This document shows, one piece after another, positions 25,080 through 34,812 of a DNA stretch of 64,000 nucleotides. This DNA comes from Pseudomonas putida. GTDB taxonomy: Bacteria; Pseudomonadota; Gammaproteobacteria; Pseudomonadales; Pseudomonadaceae. Made by a program: the position numbers and the translations under genes. The notes below the pieces were generated by a model. That model made no database searches. It was given only the letters and a program-made list of their open reading frames with translations, and was not told the DNA's origin. The stretch spans positions 5,704,001-5,768,000 of the forward strand of contig NZ_CP026115.2 of the NCBI RefSeq assembly GCF_009883635.2, in the 5' to 3' direction. Within the stretch, counting starts at the first letter, position 1. The number at the start of each line of letters is the position of its first letter.

Positions 25080-26396
25080 TCAAGCGATCTTACGATCGTT
25101 GGGAATACCCCAAAGGATCACTGCAACACAGATCAGGCAGAACGGAGCCAGCGCTAACATACCCATGTAGGTATTACCTGTGAGATCATTTATGTAACCG
25201 ACCAGTAGCGGTGCAACCATGCCGCTGAGCTGGCCAACGGTATTGATTGCTGCAATGCCGCCAGCAATTGCCAAACCTGCGAATGCTGTCTGCGGAATAG
25301 TCCAGAAGATCGGAATGGCAATAAATACTCCAGCGGTAGCCAGCACCAGGAACGCTGTCAGGAGATAATAATTGCTGTTGAAATAGCAGGCCGCGAAATA
25401 CCCGATACCCCCTACCAGCATACATTGCCAAAGGTAGCGTTTGCGCTCGCCGGTCGCGTCTGAGCGGCGGGTTACGAAAATCATTCCGATGGCTGCGACG
25501 AGGTATGGCAGAGCCGTAAGAAATCCAACGGTCATCTGATTTTTGACTCCAGAAGAGCCTATCAGGTGTGGCATCCAGAAATTCAGCCCATAACCAGTCA
25601 GCTTCACCATGAAGTAAATCGCCGACAGTACTGCCACCTCGCGAGTGAGGATGACTTTCAACAATGAAGCATGGATTGGTTTCGAGTCTTTTCTGTCATT
25701 ATCCAGATTGTGCTGCAGTAGATCCTTTTCCTTCTGGGTAAGCCATTTCGCCGACTGGATATCACGATCGAGCTTGAACAGCACAATGACGCCAAGCAGG
25801 GCACATGGAAGACCCGAAAGGACGAAGAGCCAATGCCATCCAGCCAACCCTAAGAAGCCGTTCATGTACTCAAGAATTACCCCAGACACCGGCGCTCCCA
25901 ACACACCCGAGAGTGGAATGGACAGGAACCAAATACCGTTCATGCTGGCCAAGTTCTTTTTCGGGAACCAGCATGCGAGGTAGAACAGCAACGCTGGGCC
26001 AAAGCCAGCTTCCATGACCCCGATTAGAAACCGCAAGAAATATAGGGTGTACTCGTTATAGGCAAACACCAAGCATGCCGTAGCGATGCCCCAGCTCACC
26101 ATGATTCGGCAGATCCAGCTTGGCGCTCCGTATTTCTTAAGTCCGTAGCTGCTTGGTACCTCAAACATTACATAGCCAAAAAAGAAAATACTGGCAGCAA
26201 AGCCATAGGCGGCATCGCTCAGTCCCAGTTCAGCTTGCATCTGGGTCTTGGCGAAACTGATGTTAATGCGGTCGAAATACGAGAAAAGGAAGCAGACAAT
26301 GGTCAGTGGCAGGATTCGCCAGGCGATACGACGGTAGAGCAACAGCTCTTGCACATCTGAAGCAACGTGCGTTGCCTCTTGGGTCAAGGTAGCCAT
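25080..26396 (-). CDS. MFS transporter, anion:cation symporter (ACS) family
   Basis: The 438-residue protein has twelve hydrophobic segments in two halves. The first half has the ACS signature near FSYFDRINISFAKTQMQAEL and GYVMFEVPSSYGLKKYGAPS. The family takes up organic anions such as phthalate, hexuronates, tartrate and 4-hydroxyphenylacetate with protons. Being between the RraA-like gene and the porin gene on one strand suggests uptake of the substrate of the fused hydratase. The substrate itself cannot be read. Confidence 0.92.
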   Translation of the reverse strand: MATLTQEATHVASDVQELLLYRRIAWRILPLTIVCFLFSYFDRINISFAKTQMQAELGLSDAAYGFAASIFFFGYVMFEVPSSYGLKKYGAPSWICRIMVSWGIATACLVFAYNEYTLYFLRFLIGVMEAGFGPALLFYLACWFPKKNLASMNGIWFLSIPLSGVLGAPVSGVILEYMNGFLGLAGWHWLFVLSGLPCALLGVIVLFKLDRDIQSAKWLTQKEKDLLQHNLDNDRKDSKPIHASLLKVILTREVAVLSAIYFMVKLTGYGLNFWMPHLIGSSGVKNQMTVGFLTALPYLVAAIGMIFVTRRSDATGERKRYLWQCMLVGGIGYFAACYFNSNYYLLTAFLVLATAGVFIAIPIFWTIPQTAFAGLAIAGGIAAINTVGQLSGMVAPLLVGYINDLTGNTYMGMLALAPFCLICVAVILWGIPNDRKIA

Positions 26397-26505
26397 ACTC
26401 GTTCTCCATATTTGTATTTGTCGGAGAGATGAATTGGCTGATGGAGGCCCATCAGCCGCTAATCACGTTCCAAGCTTGCGCATGACTTTGGTAGTAGCCG
26501 CAAGC

Positions 26506-27000
26506 TCAGTTCGTCTTGAGTTGAACCCGACTCAGCAAAACTCCATCCGAGTCGGCATAGAGCCAGTCTCCAGGAGAGAGTCGCGCGCCGCCAATTTCAA
26601 GTATGACGTCGCTCATGCCACCGGGCTCATTTTTTGACCGTGCGGGCCATGAGCCTAAAGCAAGTACAGGCAGATCTATCGCAGATAAAGATCTGCTATC
26701 ACGCACGTTACCGTTGATAAGAAAACCAGCCCAACCGTTGAGCAGCGCCTTCATCGATAGGTTTTCACCCAATAGCGCACCAGGATCGTCCCCGGCCTCG
26801 ATCACTAGGATCCGGCCAAGGCCTGGCTGGTCTAGCTGCTCACGCAGCTCTGTGTTGCAGCCGTGCGCCTGAAGCGTGACGATTGGGCCGCGCATGGATG
26901 CCGCCTTGCCGAACCAGCGCCAGGTGCCCTGAAGAATGTGAAGATCGCCTGTGGCAATCATGTCTGAATGGGTATCGCACAAATCAGCTGTAGTGATCAT
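26506..27000 (-). CDS. RraA-like protein (possible class II pyruvate aldolase / oxaloacetate decarboxylase)
   Basis: The 164-residue RraA/HMG-aldolase-fold protein has LCDTHSDMIATGDLHILQGT, GPIVTLQAHG, ILVIEAGDDPGALLGENLSM, then GWAGFLINGNVRDSRSLSAI with the Arg-Asp pair of the family active site, and LSPGDWLYADSDGVLLSR. Its ATG overlaps the TGA of the fused hydratase gene as ATGA (26997-27000), so the products act in one pathway. Related enzymes cleave 4-hydroxy-2-oxo acids such as 4-hydroxy-4-methyl-2-oxoglutarate or CHA. The other option, an RNase E regulator, is unlikely in this context. Confidence 0.8.
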   Translation of the reverse strand: MITTADLCDTHSDMIATGDLHILQGTWRWFGKAASMRGPIVTLQAHGCNTELREQLDQPGLGRILVIEAGDDPGALLGENLSMKALLNGWAGFLINGNVRDSRSLSAIDLPVLALGSWPARSKNEPGGMSDVILEIGGARLSPGDWLYADSDGVLLSRVQLKTN

Positions 27001-28961
27001 GCTGGCGATACTTCAGCAGCGATGGATTTTTGCAAGGCTTCGAAACTGCCAAGCTTTCCAAGCAGCGCACTTGCTACCACCGTGTATGGGCTAGCAAGCC
27101 AGACTTGCCCAGGGCCAGATCGACCTGGAAAGTTACGGTTGATCGCGCTAACTGTCACCTGATCCGGTCGTGTTGACGACCCTGGGCCACAGTTTGCGCA
27201 GGCGCCGCAGCCGGGCATGATCAGTTCGACACCAGCCCTTTCAAAGGTATCGAGATAGCCTTTTTGTTGGCAGTAGTCGCGGACGGCGAGGGTGCCGAAC
27301 TGCAGGAAGAGCTTGGTGTGCTCTGGAATGCCGAGCCCGTGATCGAGGCCCCAGGCTAACACTTCGTGGTAATAGTCAAAGTCCTCGCGTTTACCTGCGG
27401 TGCAAGAACCACCATACGCGATATCGATTGACACCTCTTCAGCAAGCTCGTCCAATGAAATGCCATTGCCTGGATCACCAGGAGCCGCCACCATCGTGGA
27501 GAGCGCACGACAGTCGATTTTGATGTGTTCTTTGTATTCAGCATCGGGATCGCTGAATAGCCAATCTTCGAGTTCGATCTTCACGCCACGGCGCTCGTGG
27601 ATGAAGTCCACCGCTTTTTGGTCGGGGATCACGATACCGGTAAAGCCGCCTAGCTCGGCAACCATGTTGGTGAGTGTCGCCCGTTCATCGATAGACAGCG
27701 CAGCCACGGCTTCGCCTGAATACTCAAAGACCGCCCCAATGGCTTGACCCTGGCGGATAGGCTCGCTGCGTAACAATTCAAGGACGATGTCTTTGGCTGT
27801 CACCCCGGCCCGTAGCTGGCCCGTGAGCTCGACCTTGATGACCTCAGGCATACGGCAACGAATGAAGCCGGTAGCCCAGCTATTGGCAATGTCCGTAGCC
27901 CCAGCGCCAAAGGCCAGACAGCCCAATGCGCCAGAGTGAGGGGTATGTGAGTCGGTACCAACTACCACTTGACCAGGTAGTGCGTACTTTTCGGTCAGGA
28001 GGGCATGGCAGATGCCTTCAGATCCACTTTGACCTGCCAGAGCACCGTGTGCCCGCACCGGATACCGGCGTACGAACTCGTCATGAGCAGATGCCAGGCC
28101 GCCGACTGCACCGAGCAAATTGTCGCGAACATGTGGGAAGCTCTGGTTTGCCAAGATCAGGTGATCCTGGAATGCAATTATTTCACTCGGTCGGGCAAGC
28201 TCGATCTCATGGCCGAATGCGCCATGCATAAGGTGAGCACACATACCCGTGAAGTAGTCATGACTGAAACGCCAATCAGCGGAGAGAAACACTCCGTCGC
28301 CACGGGAGAGATCACCTTCCGGTGCAACACGGCGACGCTCAATGATCTTCTCAACCAGAGTCATGGGGCGACGGTTTGGAACAGAAGGATTAAAGACTTT
28401 TTCAGAGCGGCGGGGCAGATTCGCCTTGCTGTAGGGCAGTAAACCGCCAGCGCGGATCACCTCTTTGGTGACCTCGTCGCGACCAACCAAAAACTCCTCC
28501 AGATCAATCTCCTCACCTGCGCGAATGCGATCAATCAGTGAGAAATCGGTTGAGGTATAAATTCCTATGTTGTCGCAGTTCTGGCGATAGATTCGCTCGA
28601 AGCTTTCGGCGATGATCAATCGAATGCCGGCAGACTTTTCCGCCAGCGGGCTGGATTCACGGGACGAGCCTTTACCGTAGCGCTTTCCTGCGACGGTGAT
28701 CTCAAAACCGCCGTTTTTGACCATGTCGTTACCGATCGGCAGCTTGCCGTCGGTTTTGAACCCGACGTAAGGGTAGGTGCCCAACCGCTCGTCATAGGTC
28801 ATCATGATGACGACGGGGGTAATCTCATCAGTGGAAATGTTGTCCCTAAGCGGCAGCGTTTGCTGCAGGCTGAGATCAGCCCCTTCGATCTGGCGTTGCA
28901 CTGCATCGCTGTCACAAGATAAAAATAGAAAGCGCCCAGCAAAGCGGATTTTTTTTGTCAT
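26997..28961 (-). CDS. Fused aconitase-family hydratase with small (swivel) domain first
   Basis: 654 residues from the ATG at 28961 with GAGGAG upstream. Residues about 1-180 are a LeuD-like swivel domain (RDNISTDEITPV; GKRYGKGSSRESSPLAEKSA). Residues about 200-654 are a LeuC/aconitase large domain (VVGTDSHTPHSGALGCLAFG; SIDIAYGGSCTAGKREDFDY; MPGCGACANCGPG) with the cysteines that bind a 4Fe-4S cluster. The order small-then-large is reverse to AcnA and IPM isomerase operons and reminiscent of AcnB. The reaction is probably hydration/dehydration of a branched hydroxy-polycarboxylate. The downstream RraA-like gene suggests an aldol cleavage follows. Confidence 0.85.
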   Translation of the reverse strand: MTKKIRFAGRFLFLSCDSDAVQRQIEGADLSLQQTLPLRDNISTDEITPVVIMMTYDERLGTYPYVGFKTDGKLPIGNDMVKNGGFEITVAGKRYGKGSSRESSPLAEKSAGIRLIIAESFERIYRQNCDNIGIYTSTDFSLIDRIRAGEEIDLEEFLVGRDEVTKEVIRAGGLLPYSKANLPRRSEKVFNPSVPNRRPMTLVEKIIERRRVAPEGDLSRGDGVFLSADWRFSHDYFTGMCAHLMHGAFGHEIELARPSEIIAFQDHLILANQSFPHVRDNLLGAVGGLASAHDEFVRRYPVRAHGALAGQSGSEGICHALLTEKYALPGQVVVGTDSHTPHSGALGCLAFGAGATDIANSWATGFIRCRMPEVIKVELTGQLRAGVTAKDIVLELLRSEPIRQGQAIGAVFEYSGEAVAALSIDERATLTNMVAELGGFTGIVIPDQKAVDFIHERRGVKIELEDWLFSDPDAEYKEHIKIDCRALSTMVAAPGDPGNGISLDELAEEVSIDIAYGGSCTAGKREDFDYYHEVLAWGLDHGLGIPEHTKLFLQFGTLAVRDYCQQKGYLDTFERAGVELIMPGCGACANCGPGSSTRPDQVTVSAINRNFPGRSGPGQVWLASPYTVVASALLGKLGSFEALQKSIAAEVSPA

Positions 28962-29055
28962 GATTATCTCCTCAACGATGAACATGATGAAAGCTATGCG
29001 ACTAGCTTGCCGCGATAATTCTTCTTGCCTGCCACGATAAAATTTCTGGTTACCT

Positions 29056-29961
29056 ATGCAAACCACCTGGCGCTACGACCCGACCACGCTTCGACTGTTT
29101 ATCGCGACCTGCGAGGAGGGCAGCTTCGCCAAGGCAGCCGAACGCGAGTGTATGGGGGCTTCGGCTGTCAGCAAACGCATAGCGGAATTGGAAGAGGCCG
29201 TAGGTTCTCCGCTGTTGTACCGGTTCAACAAAGGTGTTCAGCCAACGCCTGCCGGCCAGTGTCTGCTTGAGCACGCGCAGCGATTGCTCAACGAAATGCT
29301 CAAAATGAGCGCGGATTTATCCCAGTTCACGAGCGGCGAAAAGGGACATGTAAGAATCCACGCAAACCGCTCCAGCATCATTCAGTTCCTGCCACATGAC
29401 CTGAACAGTTTCCTCACCGCCCATCCCCATGTCGATGTCGAGTTGGAGGAGCGCACCAGCGAACAGGTGATTGAGAACATATTGGGAAATCAGTGTGATA
29501 TTGGCATAGGAGCAGGGCTGGAGTCGGCGAGCCTGGTAGGTCTTGCTGTCCAAAATTATCACATTGATCACTTGGCGCTGGTGGTAAGAGACGACCACCC
29601 ATTGGCGGGCTGCGATAGCCTGAATTTTGCGGAAAGCCTCGTGTACCGACACATTGCGCTGCATCGCGACAGCCCTCTCTATCAGACTCTGGATAAGGCG
29701 GCCCGCGCGGCTCAGAGGCCTATCAATTATGGCGTACATCTACAGAGTTTTGATGCGGTGTGCCGCATGATCCAAAGTGGACTAGGTATCGCCGTTCTCC
29801 CTGATCGAGCGATTAGTGAATCATCCGAAGACTCGCCGCTCGTTAAAATTCCGCTCACTGATGGTTGGGCCAACCGTCAGTTCCATGTGGTGAGCCAGCC
29901 ACGAGATAAACGCAGTGCAACCACGCAGAGCTTTTTGGACTTTGTGCAATCGGTTGCTTAG
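29056..29961 (+). CDS. LysR-family regulator divergent from the hydratase operon
   Basis: The 301-residue protein has the LysR helix-turn-helix (EEGSFAKAAERECMGASAVSKR, about residues 20-41) and an effector domain. It begins about 95 bases from the hydratase ATG at 28961, on the other strand, the standard LysR arrangement, so it probably activates the operon 23694-28961 with its substrate. Its start (MQTTWRYDPTTLRLF) is clear. The stop is 33 bases before the next LysR gene, which is on the other strand. Confidence 0.9.
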   Translation: MQTTWRYDPTTLRLFIATCEEGSFAKAAERECMGASAVSKRIAELEEAVGSPLLYRFNKGVQPTPAGQCLLEHAQRLLNEMLKMSADLSQFTSGEKGHVRIHANRSSIIQFLPHDLNSFLTAHPHVDVELEERTSEQVIENILGNQCDIGIGAGLESASLVGLAVQNYHIDHLALVVRDDHPLAGCDSLNFAESLVYRHIALHRDSPLYQTLDKAARAAQRPINYGVHLQSFDAVCRMIQSGLGIAVLPDRAISESSEDSPLVKIPLTDGWANRQFHVVSQPRDKRSATTQSFLDFVQSVA

Positions 29962-29993
29962 GGGGACGCTCAGTAACTCAATGATGCGTCCAC

Positions 29994-30908
29994 TTAGCTA
30001 AGATCATTGGCTGAGATGATGAATTGCTGGAACGCTTTAGCGACTTGGCTCAATCCTGTTGTTGTGTGCCAAATCAGCCCAAGTTCCATAGGTGGTATGA
30101 CATCTGTAATCGGGCGGGCCTCAATTTTTCGCCCTTCAAGTGACCATGGTCGGTAGAGCATGTCTGAGAGAATGGTGACTCCGAAGCCGTAGGCTACCAG
30201 GCCTCGGAGTGCCTCCATGGATGAAGTGCGAAATGCAATTCGCGGCTTCAGGTTGGCGGATCGCCAGTAACGCATTGCGGAGCTTTCCCCTTCATCAACC
30301 GTCGCCAAGATGTAGGCGTGCTCAGCTATCTCCGCCAGGGAGATTGCCTCTACATTCATCAGCGGATGTTCAGTCGCCAGCCACAATTGGCGCCTGGAGC
30401 GCATCAGCACATGCCGTTCGAACGGTTGATTGATGTCGGCGTTGGAAACGATGGTCAAGCCCAAGTCAAGAGACGCGTCTGAAATCCCTTGCTCGATGGC
30501 TATTCGATCCATGTCCACAAGATCAATTTCGACTTGTGGGTAGCTGCGTTTGAATCGAGCCAGCAAGGTGGGCAGATAGTAACCAAGCACTGTGTAGGAC
30601 GCACCAATCCGGACGGTGCCGCTAAGGGAGTGGCTGAGAAATGACGGTTGAGCTACTGCATCTTGCAACGTGTCGAGAATGTGTCGAGCGTGCTGCCGAA
30701 ACTTGTGACCCTCGGCAGTTAGCCTGACGCCGTGAGGCTGACGCTCGAAGAGTTGCACAGCCAGAATCGTTTCCAGCTGACTGACGGCGGTAGTGATCGC
30801 GGACTGGGAAACGTGAACCTTGATCGCCGCTTGTGAAAATTGGCCATGCTCCGCTGCTGCAAGGAAATAGCGCAGCTGACGCATGGTGATGTCGACTCGA
30901 CTGGACAT
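29994..30908 (-). CDS. LysR-family regulator upstream of the oxidoreductase-liu cluster
   Basis: 304 residues from the ATG at 30908 (an in-frame GTG at 30926 exists; GGAAAAG fits 30908). It has the LysR HTH (HGQFSQAAIKVHVSQSAITT) and an effector domain (VRIGASYTVLGYYLPTLLAR) typical of the CysB/CbbR-like proteins. It is divergent from the 2-oxoacid:ferredoxin oxidoreductase gene at 31189 with about 280 bases between, so it is a candidate regulator of that gene and perhaps of the liu genes behind it. Confidence 0.88.
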   Translation of the reverse strand: MSSRVDITMRQLRYFLAAAEHGQFSQAAIKVHVSQSAITTAVSQLETILAVQLFERQPHGVRLTAEGHKFRQHARHILDTLQDAVAQPSFLSHSLSGTVRIGASYTVLGYYLPTLLARFKRSYPQVEIDLVDMDRIAIEQGISDASLDLGLTIVSNADINQPFERHVLMRSRRQLWLATEHPLMNVEAISLAEIAEHAYILATVDEGESSAMRYWRSANLKPRIAFRTSSMEALRGLVAYGFGVTILSDMLYRPWSLEGRKIEARPITDVIPPMELGLIWHTTTGLSQVAKAFQQFIISANDLS

Positions 30909-31188
30909 TAGCTTTTCCGATACCACCTCGTTCTTCTTGTCTTTTCACAATATCGCATCGGATGTGAGGACTCCAATCGAATCGCGGTCTTCGCGTAAAA
31001 CAGTGCAGCCGGCGCTTAACAGCAGCCAGTCGCAACCGCCGAGGCCGGGGCAGTGATATCTGATTTACCAATACCTGATCTCATTTTTTAGAAATATCCG
31101 ATGCCATTCGGGCTGAATACTCTGTCATCAACGTGGCTTGCCGCCTTTGGGTTCGCCATCACAAGAATAAAATAAGAGGATTAGCCCA

Positions 31189-34100
31189 ATGAGCCAGACG
31201 CTTCCGTCGCTGGATGACAAATACGTCCAGGAGTCGGGTCGAGTTTTGATGACCGGTGTACAGGCGCTGGTGAGACTGCCGCTGATGCAGCGCAAGCGAG
31301 ACCTTGCAGCTGGTCTCAATACTGCTGGCTTTATCTCTGGTTACCGTGGTTCACCCCTAGGCACTTACGACCAGACGCTGTGGAAGGCCAAGGATCATCT
31401 CAAGCTTCACCACATCAAATTCCAGCCTGGCCTGAACGAAGATCTTGCAGCTACCTCCATCTGGGGTACGCAGCAGGTCAACCTGTTCGAAGGTGCGCAA
31501 TACGACGGTGTCTTCGGCATTTGGTATGGGAAGGGCCCCGGCGTAGATCGGTGCGGCGATGTTTTTCGTCATGCGAACGCCGCAGGCACCTCGCAGTTTG
31601 GTGGTGTGCTTGCAATCGCAGGTGATGACCACGGTGCTAAATCCTCATCTCTGCCCCATCAGACCGAGCATATTTTCAAGGCCGTGATGATGCCTGTTCT
31701 GGCACCGTCCGGCGTTCAGGAATACCTCGATTTCGGCATTCATGGGTTTGCCTTGTCCCGATTTAGCGGTTGCTGGGTTGCCCTGAAGGCGGTGGCTGAT
31801 ACCGTTGAAAGTGGGGCGATCGTCGATGTCAGCCACGACCGCGTGCAGACGATCCTGCCGGAGTTTCCGCTACCACCGGGTGGCCTGAACATACGCTGGC
31901 CTGATCCACCTTTGGCACAGGAAAAACGGCTGTTCGAGCACAAACTCTATGCTGCGGTGGCTTATGCGAGAAAGAATGGGCTGGATAAGCTGACCCTGAA
32001 TTCGCCCAAGGCGAAAATCGGCATCATCACATCCGGCAAGTCGTATCTGGACGTTTGCCAGGCACTCAAACTGCTCGGAATCAATGAAGCGCGCGCCCAG
32101 GAGATGGGACTGCGCGTCTACAAGGTCGGTCTGGTATGGCCGCTGGATGCCGAAGGGGTACGCCAGTTCGCAGAGGGGCTTGAAGAGATCATTGTGGTCG
32201 AGGAAAAGCGCCACCTGATCGAGTACCAGCTAAAGGAGGAATTGTACAACTGGCGCGAAGATGTCCGTCCACGCATCGTCGGCAAATTTGCAGACAAAGG
32301 TGAATGGACGCTGCCTCATTCGGATTGGTTGCTGCCCGCCATCGGCGAGCTCACCCCTGCGATGATCGCGCGTGCCATTGCTACACGCATTCTGGGACAC
32401 GTCGAAAGTGCTGAGCTCAAGATCTGCTTGGCCGTTCTGGAGGGACAAGCTGCCGCCAAGGCGGAAATTTCCACTTTGCTTGAGCGCGTTCCTCACTTCT
32501 GCTCAGGGTGCCCGCATAACACCTCGACCAAGGTGCCGGAGAACAGTCGTGCTCTGGCGGGCATCGGTTGCCACTACATGGCGAAGTGGATCTATCCACA
32601 GACCGCAACCTTCAGCCAGATGGGCGGAGAGGGTGTTGCCTGGATCGGCCAAGCGCCGTTCACAAAGACCCCGCATGTGTTCGCCAACCTGGGGGATGGC
32701 ACTTACTTCCACTCGGGCATTCTGGCGATCCGCGCCTCAGTTGCAGCGAAAATCGCCATCACCTATAAGATTCTCTACAACGATGCCGTGGCCATGACCG
32801 GGGGGCAACCTGTCGATGGCACGCTCACGGTCTCGCAGATCAGCCAACAGCTGGTTGCTGAAGGTGTCACCCGCGTTGTCGTGGTGACTGACGATGCGTC
32901 GCGATACGAGCAGATCACCGACCTGGCACCAGGGGTTCCTGTCCACCGTCGTGACCAGATGGATGCCATCCAGCGTGAGCTGCGTGAGTTCGCAGGGGTG
33001 TCTGCCATCATCTATGACCAGACCTGTGCGGCTGAAAAACGGCGACGTCGCAAGCGCGGGAAATTCCCTGACCCAGCTCGTCGTGTGGTCATCAACGAAG
33101 CAGTCTGTGAAGGTTGCGGCGACTGCAGCAGCAAATCCAACTGCATGTCTGTCGTCAACGTGGAGACCGAATTTGGCAACAAGCGAGAGATTGATCAGTC
33201 TTCCTGCAACAAAGACTTCACCTGCCTAAACGGCTTTTGCCCAAGCTTCGTGACTGTAGAAGGGGGCAAGCTCAAGAAGCCCGCCGCTTTGAAGGACTCC
33301 ACCCAGGATGTGTGGATGCTGCCTGAGCCTCAGGTCAAGCCCGTTGCAGAGCCCTATGACATCCTTGTCACCGGTGTAGGCGGTACCGGTGTAGTTACTA
33401 TCGGTGCACTGCTGGGCATGGCGGCATTCATTGAGGGCAAAGGTACTCTCAACCTCGACATGGCCGGGATGGCACAGAAAGGAGGTGCAGTGTGGTCGCA
33501 CATTCGCATCGCGGGTGATCAAGGCGATCTTAATGCGCCGCGTATTGCCGAAGGCGAAGCTAGCCTTCTGCTCGGCTGTGACCTGGTTGTCAGTGCAAAT
33601 AGCGAAACGTTGCTCAAGGTGCGCCATGGCGTCACTCACGCCTTGGTCAACCTGGAAGAGAGCATCACCAGCGCATTTGTTCGTACGTATGCCGGTCAGG
33701 CAGAAACCGGTGATTTGCAACGTCATCCAGAGCCTGACTTCTGTGCTGACCAGCTCAAGGATCAGATCCGTGAGGCAGTGGGGCAGGGCAACACGCAATT
33801 CATTGACGGTAGCTATCTCGCCACTGCGCTGATGGGCGACTCGATCGCTACCAATATGTTCATGTTGGGGTACGCCTGCCAAATGGGGTGGCTGCCGGTT
33901 GGTTATGAGGCGTTGATGCAGGCCGTAGAGCTCAACGGGACAGCGGTCGCATCGAACAAAGCGGCATTCATGTGGGGTCGTCGCGCTGCTGTTGACTTGG
34001 ACAAAGTAAAAGACCTAGTTGAGCGCAAGCAGCCGTCTAAAGGTGACTTGACGCTTTCTCAATCGCTCGACGAGATGGTTGAGCGGCGGGTCGCGTTCTT

Positions 34101-34731
34101 GACCCAGTATCACGATGCCCGCTTCGCTGCTCAGTATTACAAGCGGGTTCTGACATTCAAGGAACTAGAAAAACGTTTGTTCGGTCAGGTTGGAAAACTC
34201 ACGGAAGCCGTTGCTCGTAACTACTTCAAGGTCTTGGCGATTAAGGATGAGTATGAAGTGGCGCGTCTTTACAGTCGTCCGGAGTTTTTGGAAAAGATCA
34301 ACTCGCAGTTTGAAGGCGACTTCAAACTTCAATTCCACCTTGCGCCGCCATTGTTTAGCGGTGGGAAGAAATCAGGTTACGGCCCCTGGATGATGCGAGC
34401 ATTCAAGTTGTTGGCCAGCGTCAAACGAATCCGTAATACCTGGATGGATCCTTTCGCCCGTACGCATGAGCGGAAGGTTGAGGTCAGCTGGTTGCACGAT
34501 TACGAAGGCATTCTGAGCATGTTGGAATCAGGCTTGTCTGCTCAGAAATACGATCTGGCCGTTCAGTTGGCCGACTTACCTGATGCCGTCAGAGGCTATG
34601 GCCCGGTGAAAGACCGGTACTTGGCAAACGCCAAGGCCAGGCAGGGGACTCTTATGACCCAATGGAACGCCCCCGCCTTTTCGGATGCTGCGTCAGCGGC
34701 TGAATCGAAAATCGTCGTAAAGCTGATTTAA
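31189..34731 (+). CDS. Fused indolepyruvate/2-oxoacid:ferredoxin oxidoreductase
   Basis: The 1180-residue protein joins what are IorA and IorB in archaea. Residues about 1-400 are a POR N-terminal domain, about 420-620 a TPP-binding domain (RVPHFCSGCPHNTSTKV; GIGCHYMAKW; NLGDGTYFHSG), about 625-705 a cysteine-rich Fe-S part (VCEGCGDCSSKSNCMSVVN), about 715-900 the gamma domain (LVTGVGGTGVVTIGALLG; MAGMAQKGGAVWSHIRI), and a DUF6537 tail. It oxidatively decarboxylates aryl- or branched 2-oxoacids to acyl-CoA. It lies directly before liuA, which suggests 4-methyl-2-oxopentanoate (from leucine) as substrate. Confidence 0.92.
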   Translation: MSQTLPSLDDKYVQESGRVLMTGVQALVRLPLMQRKRDLAAGLNTAGFISGYRGSPLGTYDQTLWKAKDHLKLHHIKFQPGLNEDLAATSIWGTQQVNLFEGAQYDGVFGIWYGKGPGVDRCGDVFRHANAAGTSQFGGVLAIAGDDHGAKSSSLPHQTEHIFKAVMMPVLAPSGVQEYLDFGIHGFALSRFSGCWVALKAVADTVESGAIVDVSHDRVQTILPEFPLPPGGLNIRWPDPPLAQEKRLFEHKLYAAVAYARKNGLDKLTLNSPKAKIGIITSGKSYLDVCQALKLLGINEARAQEMGLRVYKVGLVWPLDAEGVRQFAEGLEEIIVVEEKRHLIEYQLKEELYNWREDVRPRIVGKFADKGEWTLPHSDWLLPAIGELTPAMIARAIATRILGHVESAELKICLAVLEGQAAAKAEISTLLERVPHFCSGCPHNTSTKVPENSRALAGIGCHYMAKWIYPQTATFSQMGGEGVAWIGQAPFTKTPHVFANLGDGTYFHSGILAIRASVAAKIAITYKILYNDAVAMTGGQPVDGTLTVSQISQQLVAEGVTRVVVVTDDASRYEQITDLAPGVPVHRRDQMDAIQRELREFAGVSAIIYDQTCAAEKRRRRKRGKFPDPARRVVINEAVCEGCGDCSSKSNCMSVVNVETEFGNKREIDQSSCNKDFTCLNGFCPSFVTVEGGKLKKPAALKDSTQDVWMLPEPQVKPVAEPYDILVTGVGGTGVVTIGALLGMAAFIEGKGTLNLDMAGMAQKGGAVWSHIRIAGDQGDLNAPRIAEGEASLLLGCDLVVSANSETLLKVRHGVTHALVNLEESITSAFVRTYAGQAETGDLQRHPEPDFCADQLKDQIREAVGQGNTQFIDGSYLATALMGDSIATNMFMLGYACQMGWLPVGYEALMQAVELNGTAVASNKAAFMWGRRAAVDLDKVKDLVERKQPSKGDLTLSQSLDEMVERRVAFLTQYHDARFAAQYYKRVLTFKELEKRLFGQVGKLTEAVARNYFKVLAIKDEYEVARLYSRPEFLEKINSQFEGDFKLQFHLAPPLFSGGKKSGYGPWMMRAFKLLASVKRIRNTWMDPFARTHERKVEVSWLHDYEGILSMLESGLSAQKYDLAVQLADLPDAVRGYGPVKDRYLANAKARQGTLMTQWNAPAFSDAASAAESKIVVKLI

Positions 34732-34812
34732 GAATTCGCTAAGACCTATTAGTGCGTTGGTTAGGGGCTGTTATTACGTCCCTGACGAAACTTCCTGATG
34801 AGAGATATGCTG

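Noticed and set aside
30622..31071. 149-residue minus-strand frame overlapping the LysR start at 30908
   Set aside because: It is out of frame with the LysR gene and Arg-rich; a shadow.
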